Positions 40,601-55,600 of a stretch of 64,000 nt of DNA are shown piece by piece. The notes below the pieces were generated by a model. That model saw nothing but the letters and a program-made list of their open reading frames with translations. It was not told the DNA's origin and searched no databases. Origin of the DNA: Taenia hydatigena (lineage: Eukaryota > Platyhelminthes > Cestoda > Cyclophyllidea > Taeniidae). Numbering within the stretch: the first letter of the stretch is position 1; each line of letters starts with the position of its first letter. The position numbers and the translations under genes are program-made. The stretch is from assembly GCA_036345935.2 (NCBI GenBank), contig JADWOT020000001.1, forward strand, positions 992,001 through 1,056,000, in the 5' to 3' direction.

Positions 40601-43600
40601 ACTCCTGTGATGTACGCAGCATACACATCCTCTGCATCCTTGTCAGTCGGTGCTCCCCATCCTACTGTCACCTCCGTATGACCCTTCGGAGACAAGGTGA
40701 TGCTGCTTGGAGCTAAAAGGTATGAAAGTGATTGCAATCAAAGCTCAAATGTTCGAGCAGGTTCAAGTGATCACACAGTAGGTCTAAGGCATTACTCGGA
40801 ACCTCGATTCAGTAAGGGCCAACTCTTTGTCAGTCGGTATTCCACCACACTGCTTATAACTTGCGTCGCCTTCAAAGCGCATCCTACTTCCTAGGATTGA
40901 GCTTAGGGTGAAAATGTAGGCAGTTTGTTCCATTGTGAGACACTCCTCCACGCATAGCGTTCGCAAAAAACGTTGAGTGTGACAACTACAACTTCATGCA
41001 TGCACACACACTTCTCCTCACCACTCGTGTCAGTGCCAGCGTCAACCCACTCACACCTCACACCTCACACTTCTTCCAAATGTCTGCAGCGTGTGGAGTA
41101 AAGCACACACACACACAATGGCCAACACTCAGCCTACGGAGCAACAATTACAAGCCCATGCGCCCCATTCCGACAGAGAGAAAATGCATCATCAGAGTTA
41201 GAGCACATAAAAATTCACAATAATTACAGGTGATCAGTTTGAATAACAGGTGGAACCGCAAAGCACTCACTTTGAACCATAGATTAAAACAACATGGAAG
41301 GCCAAATTGTCAAAACAACCAAAAACTCTTGTGGCAAAACATTAAACAAAGTGCTAAGAGCAAAGAAAATAGAGAGTAGGAAGGAAATTGGGAAGGATTA
41401 ATTTGAGCGAATGAGAATTTGTGAATGTCTAAAACGTTAATGATTTCACCTCAGAAAAGGAAATGTTAACGTCTTCTACCCTACCCACTGGATTCATTTC
41501 TGTGTTACCACTAAAACAATAAGACAACTCATTTGAAAGCACTTGCAACCCGATGCAGGTGGTAGGTTCACTCAGTCCATGGTCTAGTAGCTATGCCCAA
41601 CTCAGCTATAATGTCCTTCGCCTCATACCCAATGCTACATCACGCATGTGGTCAACCGACGCCTTCTAGCAGGCTGCCAGTAAAACCAAGACAGCACACT
41701 ATCAATGCACATTCACTCGACACGATTCGCAGTCAGGAAAATAAGTCAGCATTTCTCACCTTGCATGGGAAGTGTTACACTACCACACACAGCATTGCTG
41801 CAGATGAACTTCTTCGTGTCGTCAACAGCGCCAACATCAGAGAGATCACTACTTGACACCATTCGAACATTTGTGGAGGAGGAAGATGCAGTCGTCGAGG
41901 TCGTCGTATTCGGGTGACAGAGTCGAACACACACGTTGTAGGGGATGCGTGGCAGAAGGCCACCAACTGTGCATTCCACACCGTCCTTGTCTGTAGTGCA
42001 GTGGTGATTCCCTTCCGCTCCAGCAACGTACGCAGCAAACACATCCACTACATCCTTCACACTCGGCGCCTTCCATCCCACCGTCACCGCTGTATGATTT
42101 ACTGCATTCAATTTGATGTCAGTTGGTGCTGAAAGATGTGAAGGTGATTAGTGGCGAAACGCCTCATGTCTGTTTGCTCCGCACAAGCTAATGGAGGAGA
42201 GTCTCATCATGCCATCCCAAGCAACACGCTCTCCGTGTACGTGCGAAGCTGTGTGATCTTGAACCCATCTTACCCACCAACTTCCTACCGGCGGGCGAAT
42301 TGCTCACTCGTAACTCCTCTCGATTCTCTTTGCACAGTCGCACTGCATCAACGCATCCCAACTACGACAATCGCCTATTAATGCCTTCAATTTCTCACCT
42401 CTTTGGATTTATTGTAATTCAAAAATCGTAAAGCAACTGCAAATAAACCTCAGAGTAACTAGAAAGCGTGCTTGCGCAATCTTATTGGTTGTCCTTTAAG
42501 TGCCTTACTAACACGAGCGAAACACGCCTGTGCGCAATGCCGACAGATCAGACAAACGAAGGGAGAATATGAGACTCATGTGTTTGTCACTCAAACAGCC
42601 ACCTCAAACAAGTCGAAACTACAAGTTTCTCCAAGGCAAAAAACTGCATTATTTCTTTTCAACAGCTCACATCGCTGCCGCACGCAAGCCAGCGTCATCT
42701 ACAGTCGCCTTTCACCTCATCTTAGGCGTGCGACTCACCCACCACAACACCTCCACCCAATTCGTGACCTTAAATACAGACTTCCCTGCCACTATCCACC
42801 TGCATTTCACGAAACACACACACAGCGTGCTTTTAGTGCTTATTGCCGTAGAGTTTCATACGGTGGTGCTAATTTTTGATGAGGCAATGCAAGACACACT
42901 ACAACATCGCCGTTCACAAGTCAGTACTGATAAATCATTAGGATCATAATAAATTAATTCATGTCAACAATCTACCGTGCATTCTTCAACCCATTCAATC
43001 AGTGTTCAGTGTCCAAACAACCACTGCCACTCACGACATCCTCCACCACCATCCATGCTCCAGGTTGATGAGTGCCATGCGAGGCACCAACCAACCCACC
43101 AGCTAACACAAACACAGCAGACTAGAGTACCTGACGCATTTCATTCTACACACTCACAGAGACCACGAAACACCGAAGCAGTTATGCATCAAGTATAAGG
43201 GTACGAAGAAGCGTGGAGTAAATACAAACTGACGAAGCAAAACAAAGACGATTATAGTAGGTACGCGCACAAACCTGAGGATTGATTGAAGCAAAGTAAA
43301 TGTTGTGAATGTCTACACCGCTAGTAATTGCATTTAAGAAATTAAAACGACTTCGTTTCTGTGTTACCACTAAAACAATGAGACAACCCATTTGAAAGCA
43401 ACTGCAACACGATGCACGTGGTGGGTTCACTCAGTCCATGGTCTAGTTGCAATGCCCAACTCAGCTACAATGTCCTTCGCCTCATACCCAATGCTACATC
43501 ACGCATGTGGTCAACCGACGCCTTCTAGCAGGCTGCCAGTAACATCAAGTCAACGCACTATCAATGTACATTCACTCGACAGGATTCGCAGTCAGGAAAA

Positions 43601-46600
43601 TATGTCAGCATTTCTCACCTTGCATGGGAAGTGTTACACTACCACACACAGCATTGCTGCAGATGTACCCCTTCGTTTCGTCAACAGCGCCAACATCAGA
43701 GAGATCACTACTTGACACCATCCCACCATCTGTGGAGGGAGAAGTTGTAGTCGTTGAGGTCGTCGTATTCGGGTGACAGAGTCGAACACACACGTTGTAG
43801 GGGATGCGTGGCAGAAGGCCACCAATTGTGCATTCCACACTGTCCTTGTCTGTAGTGCAGTGGTGATTCCCTTCCGCTCCAGCAACGTACGCAGCAAACA
43901 CATCCTCTGCATCCATGTCAGTCGGTGCCTCCCATCCTACCGTCACCTCCGTATGACCCTTCGGAGTCAAGGTGATGTTGCTTGGAGCTAAAAGGTATGA
44001 AAGTGATTGCAATCAAAACCCAATTCTTTGCATTCCTTAATGCAATCATTGTGAGGTGCACCTCATCGTGTCTTCGCATGTACCAGTGTTCTGCGCCCGC
44101 CTTATGATTTACTGCATTCAATTGGATGTCAGTTGGTGCTGAAAGATGTGAAGGTGATTAGTGGCGAAACGCCTCATGTCTGTTTGCTCCACACAAGCTA
44201 ATGGAGGAGCGTTTCATCATGCCATCCTGTGCACCACACTTCCCGTGTGCATGCCACGCATTTCGGTCTTCGCCTTCACTGTCACACAACAACTCTTCAA
44301 CTAGCACCCCATCTTACCCAACAACTCTATAGCATTGGGCATATCACGCTATCGTAACTTCTGTTGAATCAGTTCACGCAATCTTAATTACATCCACACC
44401 TCCAAACACAAACGCTTGCCTCTGAATACCTTCAATTCATCGTCTCACGGAAAACAGAATGATCGACAAATGGTCGAACAGGTTCAATTCACCTCACAGT
44501 ACTTCTCAAACATCACTCGCAACCTCGATCCTGTGAGGACCAACTCGTTGTCCTTCGGTATTCCTCCACAAATCTCATATCTTGCTTCACCTTCAAAACG
44601 TATCGTGCATTCTTCGATTGGGCTTATAAGTAGGCACGTAGGCATTTGATTGCATTGTGAAATACGCCTCCACACAAAACAGTCGCAACAAACCCTAAGT
44701 AAGGCAACTACTTCTTCATGCATGCACACACACATGCACACTTCCCATTACCACTCGTGTCGGTGACCGGCGCCATTGTATCCACACTTCACACTCGCTC
44801 TGAACGCCTCCAGTGTGTAGAATAGTGCACACAGCATAGTCACCATTCATCCAGTGAAGCAAAACTCTTCCACAATTTACACGATAAATGTTGATCACTC
44901 GCATCCACTTCACGCCTTTTGCCCCATTCCAACAGGTGCACATTATTTCGTCAGAGTGAGACCATCAAACATATATCATTATTGCAAATGATCAGTTCAG
45001 AATATAGGAAAGTTCAAGCTGTCTACCTTAACCCAAGAAATAAGCGTCAGAAAAATAATTTGTTAAAATGAATGGCATTAATTGCTTCACCAAACCACCC
45101 ACTCCTTCAACCGATGCCTTCTGTCAAAGTGCTTGTGTCACAGAAACAGCGCATTACTGCTGCCCATTCACCAAGCTTGACCAACCACAGGAACATGAGT
45201 CAGCATTGCTCACCTTGCATGGCAAGTGTCACGCTACCGCACACAGCTTTGCTGCAAATGTATTCCTCTGTCTCGACCATCGTGGCGACCTCAGAGACAT
45301 CAATACTTGACACCAGTTGAGCGCCTGCCAGAGACGATGATACGGCTTCCATGGTCGCCGGTTTTGGGTGACACACTCGAACACACACATCGTAGGGAAG
45401 GCGTGGCAACAGACCACCAATTGTGCATTCCAAACCCCCTTTCTCTGCAGTGCAGTGTTTTCCTCCCACTCCTGTGATGTACGCAGCATACACATCCTCT
45501 GCATCCTTGTCAGTCGGTGCCCCCCATCCTACCTTCACCTCCGTATGACCCTTCGGAGACAAGGTGATGCTGCTTGGAGCTAAAAGGTATGAAAGTGATT
45601 GCAATCAAAGCTCAAATGTTCGAGCAGGTTCAAGTGATCACACAGTAGGTCTAAGGCATTACTCGAAACCTCGGTTCAGTGAGGGCCAACTCTTTGTCAG
45701 TCTAGAGAGGGTTGCACGCAACACTCGCACGCCAACCAAACAGCCACAAGCAGACATATGCTCAGGACGTCACGCGTTATTCGCAGTCCGAAAAATTGCC
45801 TTTCGAGAAGAAGCTATGTTAAATGCTGCTAACGACATCACGGCCAACGGTGCCCTACATCCAACGCAACATCGCTTTCAACGAACAGAATCACAAACTC
45901 AAGTACAAAAACAGAAAGTCACTGCGTTATCACCCAAAACTCATTAGACGTATTTCGCATGCAGAAAGTTTAGACCAACTTTTCTCACCTTCCATGCCAA
46001 GTGTTACACTCTTGCAGGCAGCTTTGCTGCAAATGTATTCGTTTGTTTCCACGTAATTGGCGATTTCATTCAGTCCATAACTTGACACCAGTAGAGCACC
46101 GGTGGGAGGAGGAGGAGACACAGTCGTCGAGGTCGCCACTTTCGAATGACAGACGCGAACACACACGTTGTAGGTAATGCATGGTAAGAGGCCGTCAATC
46201 ATGCAATTTGTGCTGCTTGTGTCTTTAGTGCAGTGGTGCATTTCTTCCGCTCCCGCAACGTATGCAGCAATCACGTCCATTGTGTCAGTGTCATTCGGTG
46301 CCTTCCATGTGACTGTCACTTTGGTATGATTCTTCGGTTCCAAACTGATGGATTCTGGAGCTGAAATACAATAATATGTCCTCATAACCCCTTCTGCCTC
46401 TTTGCTCCTAGCAAACTCATGGGGAGACACTGGCCGTGTCGCTGGATTCAGTCACCTCTAAACATGCCAAATGTCATTCCTAGCACTGTCAGTGCACACG
46501 CAGGGTGATCATGGGACCTGGAAGTAGTCCAAAGGCATTTCGCGCAACCTCGATTCTGTAAGAACCAACTCTTTGTAAGTCGGTATTCCACCACACTGCT

Positions 46601-49600
46601 TATAACTTGCGTCACCTACACAACGTATCGTGTTTCCTCCGATTGGGCTTATGGGTGAAAATGTAGGCAGTTTGTTCCATTGTGAGACACGCCTCCACAC
46701 ATAACGTTCGCAGTAAACGTTGATTAAGACACCTACAACTTCATGCATGCACACACACTTCTCCTCACCACTCATGTCAGTGCCAGCGTCAATTCACTCA
46801 CACCTCACACTTCTTCCAAATGTCTGCAGCGTGTGGAGTAAAGCACACACACACAATGGCCAACACTCGGCCTACGGAGATACAATTGCAAGCATATGCG
46901 CCCATTCCAATAGAGAGAAAATGCATCATTAGAATTAGAGCATATAAAATTCACAATAATTGCAGGTGATCAGTTTGAAAAACAGGTGGAACCTCAAAGC
47001 GTTCACTTTGAGCTATAGATTAAAACAATGTGAAAGGCCAAATTGTGAAAACAACCAAAAACCCTTGTGGCAAAACATTAAACAAAATGCTAGAAGGAAA
47101 GTAAAGTAGAAAGTAGGAAGGAAATTGGGAAAGGTTAATTTGAGCGAATGAGAATTTGTGAATGTCTACAACCCTAATGATTTCACCTCAGAAAAGGAAA
47201 TGTTAACGTCTTCTACCCTCCTCACTGGATTCAGTTCTGTGTTGCCACTGAAACAATGAGACAACTCATTTGAAAGCAACTGCAACACAATGCACGTGGT
47301 GGGTTCACTCAGTCCATGGTCTAGTTGCAATACCCAACTCAGCTATAATGTCCTTCGCCTCATACCCAATGCTACATCACGCATGTGGTCAACCGACGCC
47401 TTCTAGCAGGCTGCCAGTAACACCAAGACAGCACACTATCAATGCACATTCACTCGACACGAGTCGCAGTCAGGAAAATAAGTCAGCATTTCTCACCTTG
47501 CATGGGAAGTGTTACACTACCACACACAGCATTGCTGCAGATGTACCCCTTCGTTTCGTCAACAGCGCCAACATCAGAGAGATCACTACTTGACACCATC
47601 CCACCATCTGTGGAGGGAGAAGTTGTAGTCGTTGAGGTCGTCGTATTCGGGTGACAGAGTCGAACACACACGTTGTAGGGAATGCGTGGCAGAAGACCAT
47701 CAATCGTGCATTGGACACCATCCTTGTCTGTAGTGCAGTGGTGATTCCCTTCCGCTCCAGCAACGTACGCAGCAAACACATCCTCTGCATCCTTGTCAGT
47801 CGGTGCCTCCCATCCTACCGTCACCTCCGTATGACTCTTCGGAGTCAAGGTGATGTTGCTTGGAGCTAAAAGGTATGAAAAAGATTGCAATCAAAACCCA
47901 ATTCTTTGCATTCCTTAATGCAATCATTGTGAGGTGCACCTCATCGTGTCTTCGCATGTACCAGTGTTCTGCGCCCATCCACTACTTTCACCCACAAAGT
48001 TCTCATCAAGTGGTGAAGGGAGGATGCATCCTTAATGTGAAAGGCTGCATACAAGTCGTACAAAGCATCCAGATTGCCACACGCCAATGCAGATGAACAG
48101 AGCATCTGAGCACTCCACCACTTACATTTACCGGCCACGGGCAAAAGCACACAGACTACAGCTCAAACACAACAAACTGTCATTGAAACTCGAGCGCACA
48201 CGTTTTAGGGAATGCGTGGCAAGAGGACGTCGATCGTGCAATTATCGCTGTTTCTGTTTGTAGTACAGTGCCCTTCTTGCGCTCTCGCAACGTTGCAGCA
48301 ATCCTGTGCATTGCACCACTATCAATCGTCGCCGTCCATTTTAACGCCACTGTGGTATGATTCGTTGCATTGAAGTTGATAGCGCTTGGTGCTGGGAGAT
48401 GTGAATGCGATTTAACATGATTTGACTGTTGCCTGTTTGTTCCACATTGCTTGATGGAGGAGGGTCTCATCATGCCATCCCATGCACCACACTCTCAGTG
48501 TGCATTCGATGCAGTGTGGTCTAAGCCTTCCCTCTCGCAAAACATCGCCTCTCCTGGGATCGCGACTAATCCAACAACTTCCTCCAAACAGTCGCATAAC
48601 GCAATCGCAACCTCCGTTGATTCCTAGCAAGCAAACATGCTGCGCCCCCAACGCCCTCCAACTCACCTTCTTTTCGGTGGGTCAAACCGGATTTATGCTA
48701 ATGCATTTTGTAACTAATAAGAAATAGAATATCTGTCTGCCATCCACATCACACACCAACATTAATTCAGTGTTCTGGTGCAAAAGCGATGGGTTCACAC
48801 AGGCTTCCGACACGATACGATACTTCACACTCCTACAACTTCGCTCATAAATCACACATTTCTAAATGCACAAATATTGCCAAATTAAAGCTGCTGAAAA
48901 TATTATATGCGCCTGTATGCATTAACCAAAGGAAAAATGTCAACATCTCTAAACCTACATGAAAACGGTTATATTATCACGGACGGCACCGCTACAAAAA
49001 TATTTGCCTATTCCAGTGGAAGCGGTGCTCAAATCTGCTAAAATGTCCATCGGCTCATATCCAATGCTACATCACGCATGTGGTCAACCGACGCCTTCTA
49101 GCAGGCTGCCAGTAACATCAAGACAACGCACTATCAATGCACATTCACTCGACACGATTCGCAGTCAGGAAAATAAGTCAGCATTTCTCACCTTGCATGG
49201 GAAGTGTTACACTACCACACACAGCATTGCTGCAGATGTACCCCTTCGTTTCGTCAACAGCGCCAACATCAGAGAGATCACTACTTGACACCATTCGAAC
49301 ATTTGTGGAGGAGGAAGATGCAGTCGTCGAGGTCGTCGTATTCGGGTGACAGAGTCGAACACACACGTTGTAGGGGATGCGTGGCAGAAGGCCACCAATT
49401 GTGCATTCCACACCGTCCTTGTCTGTAGTGCAGTGGTGATTCCCTTCCGCTCCAGCAACGTACGCAGCAAACACATCCTCTGCATCCATGTCAGTCGGTG
49501 CCTCCCATCCTACCGTCACCTCCGTATGACCCTTCGGAGTCAAGGTGATGTTGCTTGGAGCTAAAAGGTATGAAAGTGATTGCAATCAAAACTCTATTCT

Positions 49601-52600
49601 TCGCATTCCTTAATGCAATCATTGTGAAGTGCACCTCATCGTGTCATCGCATGTACCAGTGTTCTGCGCCCACCGTATGATTTACTGCATTCAATTGGAT
49701 GTCAGTTGGTGCTGAAAGATGTGAAGGTGATTAGTATTGGAACGCCTTATGTCTGTTTGCTCCACAAAAACTAATGGAGGAGCGTCTCCTCATGCCATCC
49801 TATGCACCACACTATCCGTGTGCCTAACAGGCATTTTGGTCTTGTTCTTCACTGTCACATAGCAGCACTTTATTTAGCGGTACATTTAAGCCAGCAACTT
49901 CGCACCAACGGACACATAACGCACTGGTTACTCTTCTTAAATCCGTTTACGTAGTCTTGCTGCATCAACGCCTCCTAACTGCGACAATCGCTTCTGACCG
50001 CCTTCTTTTAGTTTCCTCACGGGAAATTGAATAATTGGCAAGTGGTCCAGCAGCTTCGATTAACCTGACATTAGATTGAAAGCAACACTCGCAACCTGGA
50101 TTCTGTAAGGACCAACTCTGTCATTCGGTATTACAATACACTGCTTGTAACTTTCGCCATCTTCAAAACGTGTCGTACTTCCTTCTACTGGGCTTATGGG
50201 CAAAAGGGTAGGCTCTCAAGGCATTTTGTGACACGCATGTGCACAAAACGTTGGCGTCGAACGCTGAGTACGACCAGTATCACTTTATGCATTCACATAT
50301 GTAGCCGCTTACCACTCAAGTCAGTGACGGAGTCAATGCATTCACACCTCACATTTATTCAAAATATCTGCAGCGTGAAGCAAAATGGCCACCACTAAAC
50401 CTGAGAAACACTAATCGCAAACCTTTCTTCCCCATTCCACCAGAGGACACATCGACTACTGAGGTGAAAGCACATAATAACACACAATTACTGCAGGTGA
50501 TAAGTTTGAAAGCACGTAATATTTCAAGGAGTCCACTTTGAGCTCTAAATTAAAGCTACAGGAGGGACCAAATTGTCACAACAACCGAAATCGCAGCTGC
50601 ATATTAAACAAAAACAATGCTTAGTAGCAAAGTACAATGATGAGTAGAAAAGAAATCGGGTAGGATCTACAAATGCACATCACAAATTATCACCAAAAAT
50701 TAGTTCTTCTCTGACTCAACCTCATCGTATGGTCATTATGTGTCAACATGAAGGAGAGCAACAACAACAACAACAACAACCGATTGCAAGGATCAGCATG
50801 CGGAGCCTTAAAAATCACTTCACATCAATTCTACACACCACCATGTTACGCCACATGCGGTCCATGACTGCACCGATCCGATCCATGTGCAGAGCTCAGT
50901 ACCTAGTGTCAAGCCAACGACTCCATGTCACCACATTCGCTCGCACTAACCACGGACAGGTAACACACGTGCATTGCAAGTCTAGAGAGGGTTGCACGCA
51001 ACACTCGCACGCCAACCGAACAGCCACAAGCAGACATATGCTCAGGACGTCACGCGTTATTCGCAGTCCGAAAAATTGCCTTTCGCGAAGAAGCTATGTT
51101 AAATGCTGCTAACGACATCACTGCCAACGGTGCCCCACTTCCAACGCAACATTGCTTCTAACAGGCAGAATCACAAACTCAAGCACAAAAACAGAGAGTC
51201 ACTGCGCTATCACCTAAAACTCACTAGACGTATTTCGCATGCAGAAAGTTTAGACCAACATTTCTCACCTTCCATGCCAAGTGTTACACTCTTGCAGGCA
51301 GCTTTGCTGCAAATGTATTCGTCTGTTTCCACGTAATTGGCGATTTCATTCAGTCCATAACTTGACACCAGTAGAGCACCGGTGGGAGGAGGAGGAGACA
51401 CAGTCGCCGAGGTCGCCACTTTCGAATGACAGACGCGAACACACACGTTGTAGGTAATGCATGGTAAGAGGCCGTCAATCATGCAATTTGTGCTGCTTGT
51501 GTCTTTAGTGCAGTGGTGCATTTCTTCCGCTCCCGCAACGTATGCAGCAATCACGTCCATTGTGTCAGTGTCATTCGGTGCCTTCCATGTGACTGTCACT
51601 TTGGTATGATTCTTCGGTTCCAAACTGATGGATTCTGGAGCTGAAATACAATAATATGTCCTCATAACCCCTTCTGCCTCTTTGCTCCTACCAAACTCAT
51701 GGGGAGACACTGGCCGTGTCGCTGGATTCAGTCACCTCTAAACATGCCAAATGTCATTCCTAGCACTGTCAGTGCACACGCAGGGTGATCATGGGACCTG
51801 ACAGTAGTCCGAAGGCATTTCGCGCAACCTCGATTCTGTAAGAACCAACTCTTTGTAAGTCGGTATTCCACCACACTGCTTATAACTTGCGCCACATTCA
51901 AAATGTGTCGTGCTTTCACCGATTGGGCTTATGGGCAAAAGAGTGGGCTGTTAATGCATTGTGAGACACGCGTGTGCACAAAACGTTGGCATCGAAAGCT
52001 GATTACGACCAGTATCACTTCATGCGTACACACAAACATCCGCTTACCACTCAAGTCAGTGACGGAGTCAATGCATTCACACCTCACACTTATTCAAAAC
52101 ACCTGCAGCGTGAAGTTAAATGCACACAAAATGGCCACCACTTAACTTGCGATACACTAATCGCAAACCTTTCTTCCCCATTCCACCAGAGGACACATCG
52201 ACTATTGAGGTGAAAGCACATAATAACACACAATTACTGCAGGTGATAAGTTTGAAAGCACGTAATATTTCAAGGAGTCCACTTTGAGCTCTAAATTAAA
52301 GCTACAGGAGGGACCAAATTGTCACAACAACCGAAATCTTTGCTACATATTAAACAAAAACAGTGCTAAGTAGCAAATTACAAGTATGAATAGAAAAAAA
52401 ATCGGTTGGGATTTACAAATGCACATCACATATTATCACCAAAATTAGTCCTTCTCTGACTCAACATCATCGTATGGTCATTATGTGTCAACATGAAGGA
52501 GAGCAACAGCAACAACAACCGATTGCAAGGATCAGCATGCGGAGCCTTAAAAATCACTTCACATCAATTCTACACACCACCATGTTACGCCACATGCGGT

Positions 52601-55600
52601 CCATGACTGCACCGATCCGATCCATGTGCAGAGCTCAGTACCTAGTGTCAAGCCAACGACTCCATGTCACCACATTCGCTCGCATTATCCACGGACAGGT
52701 AACACACGTGCATTGCAAGTCTAGAGAGGGTTGCACGCAACACTCGCACGCCAACCGAACAGCCACAAGCAGACATATGCTCAGGACGTCACGCGTTATT
52801 CGCAGTCCGAAAAATTGCCTTTCGCGAAGAAGCTATGTTAAATGCTGCTAACGACATCACTGCCAACGGTGCCCCACTTCCAACGCAACATTGCTTCTAA
52901 CGAGCAGAATCACAAACTCAAGCACAAAAACAGAGAGTCACTGCGCTATCACCTAAAACTCACTAGACGTATTTCGCATGCAGAAAGTTTAGACCAACAT
53001 TTCTCACCTTCCATGCCAAGTGTTACACTCTGGCAGGCAGCTTTGCTGCTCCGTGCCCTAACGTCAGCCCATTGGCCGCCATTCCAACGTTCCTGGTGCA
53101 TAATGCAGCAAGTGGTCTCACACAGGCTTCGGTCAATTCGCCATGCTCAACTCTACTGCCAATTTTCGTGTCCTACACGAACTGCGACATCGATGAGCGT
53201 ATCACTCGTCACTTTCTGTCAAAGTGCTAGCGCTGTAATATAAATAGTCGCAATCAATTCAATGGTGCTCGGGGCTGATGGCTGTGTTCACTATTCAATG
53301 CGAAATGCTTGTCGCCTGGTTGCTCAACTTAAGCCTTTGGCAGAGCGACTCGGTGTGCGTGCGAAGCTGTGCGATCTTAACCCCATCTTACCCATCAACT
53401 TCCTACCAACTGGCACATTACTCACTCGTAACTTCTCTTGATTCTCTTTACGCAACTTCATTGCATCAACGCCTCTCAACGCATGTGGTCAACCGACGCC
53501 TTCTGGCAGGCTGCGAGTAACACAATGACGGCGCATTATCAATGCACATTCACTCGACACGATTCGCAGTCAGTGTCATTTGGTGCCTTCCATGTGACTG
53601 TCACTTTGCTATGGTTCTTCGGAGTCAAGGTTCGCTGCTCGGAGCTGAAAGACATCAAAGTGATCGTGAATGAGTACTCTCTTATATCTTCCCTTCTCGC
53701 AATCTAAAAGAGGAGTCCATCATCATGCCATCGTATGCACCAGCATCTGAGTGTGTTGCCAACGCATTGGCTCTACACAGGCTTCCGTCCTGTATCGCTG
53801 CCCAATACTCCTACAAATTCGCACATTTTGTTCAAATTAAAATCACTCTGTATTCTAACTGAACCATTTTTTTGAGATGAACTACTTAAAAAGGCTGTTT
53901 GGCTTTACTTTTCATTGACAGGACAATAAACCAACGTTTCTTAGCTTGTATGTCGATGGTTATATTATTGCAGACGACATCGCTGCAACAATAGCTGCCT
54001 GTTTTAGCCTTGGCGTCCAGCTCATACAGATCACTATTTGACATATATTGAGCGCTTGTGACGTCAGACGGCAATGTTGATGTCATCGGCGTATTCGGTT
54101 GACAGGCTCTAACACACACTCTGTAGGGAATGCGTGGTAGAAGACCACCTATTGTGCAATTGACGCCGTCTTTGACTGCAGTGCAGTTTTTTTCTTCCCA
54201 TCCCGCAACGTATGCAGCAAACACATTCACTGCGCCCTGGTTGCTCAGAGCCTTCCATGTTACCATCACTTCAGAGTGACTCTTTATTGTCAAGTTAATG
54301 TTGCTTGGAGGCAAAAGACCTGAAAGTGATGGAGCGTGAAATGCCTGTTCTCCTGCCTTCATGAAGTCCAATGCAAAGCCGTCTCATCTTCCTGCCATAT
54401 GCACCATGTGCTTGGTGCGCTGCAACCTATTCCCGTCACTAACGCTGCCCTTGCATTATGGCATCCACTGTCACAAGACGACACTGCACTTAGGGTCAAA
54501 TCCCATCTGATAGTAGTGGCCACGTTCACACTACTTGATCACTGTTTGTGCTGATTTTGCGTCTGCATCGTAAATACAACAGCACGGAGTGCATGAAAGT
54601 CACACATTCCCTTGACTAGGGACCCATGCATTCTGCTGTCACCTCTGAATATCCTTTTCACCAACTCGTTGCCATTTTGACTTCTTCCTGTTCTCCCTTT
54701 TAAAAGCGGACACCCATTGCACATGCCAGAATGCCCGCAGCCCTCCAAGCAATGTACGCTCATTCGTCCATGCTCGACCGCTAAAGCACCTCCACCACAG
54801 CCTGCATTACAACCTTTTCATGGTTCTCATTCATTTTCCTTCTCATTTAAACAGGCAGGATGCTGTTTTCTTCTAGTGTGTGGTGTTTAGAATAAGCGGT
54901 TTATGCAAGTTATGTTGTTACAAAGGGAAGTGTTAAGGGCGTCCATTTGTGAGCGAAGATTGAAGCTTTAGGCAAAGCTGCTCTTGTCATGCCAAAATTA
55001 GGCGCGTTCCATTGACTTGGGTTGGAATCAGTTGCGATGCACTCGATTCCCTCCACTTGGAAGCTGTTCGTCTCAACTCTACTTTGTTCCATTATGCCCC
55101 CGTCCACTTCGCCTCGTCCAAATTCCCACACGTCTGACACACACAATTCTCGAGGATAATTGTTTGGGAGAAAAATCAAATCACTGCACCACTCTGCTAC
55201 AATTACACGACTTGGCATGTGCTCCTTCAACCCGCTAATCTAATCAGCTTTCAGCGTTTAGTCGATGACTTACACCCCAAAAATGCATTGCCACCGCTTA
55301 TGTTTGGAAACCGCGCATGTTTCCTCTTGTGGTTCCAATGACTACGAGCAGGAACGGTATTTTGCCTCTTCGCAAAAGCAAATGTTGTTAGTGCTTGCAA
55401 ATATAATGATTAGATTCAGATGGCACATACCTGGTGGAATTTTTGGAGCAGCGGGTCTGTAAAGTAGAGTGTGAATGACAGCTTCATACAAACGACATTT
55501 GGTTGCTTCCTCATTTGCCTTATTCACTTTTACGACTAATCCACGTCAAATACTTTGTGCCTAAATGCAGCGCATTGTTTGAATTTAATGTTTTACAAAT

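Larger units (their letters stand above)
38611..40835. repeat. 4.86-kb tandem unit, copy 1
   Basis: Near-identical to 43466-45702 (offset 4855-4867). Holds FN3 exons 38764 and 40347. The match ends after CTCTTTGTCAGTC. Confidence 0.85.
43466..45702. repeat. 4.86-kb tandem unit, copy 2
   Basis: Second copy of 38611-40835. After 45702 the sequence switches to the block starting TCTAGAGAGGGTTG shared with 50981. Confidence 0.85.

Noticed and set aside
42472..42949. Two overlapping plus-strand ORFs of 135 and 139 codons.
   Set aside because: They sit in different frames over the same bases, have no recognisable domain and lie within a gene B intron; chance openness is the simpler reading.
50729..51112. 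Plus-strand 127-codon ORF with a glutamine run, repeated at 52474-52851.
   Set aside because: It lies in an intron of gene B, antisense. The second copy exists because the 1.74-kb unit was duplicated. The glutamines come from a (CAA)n tract, and there is no domain.
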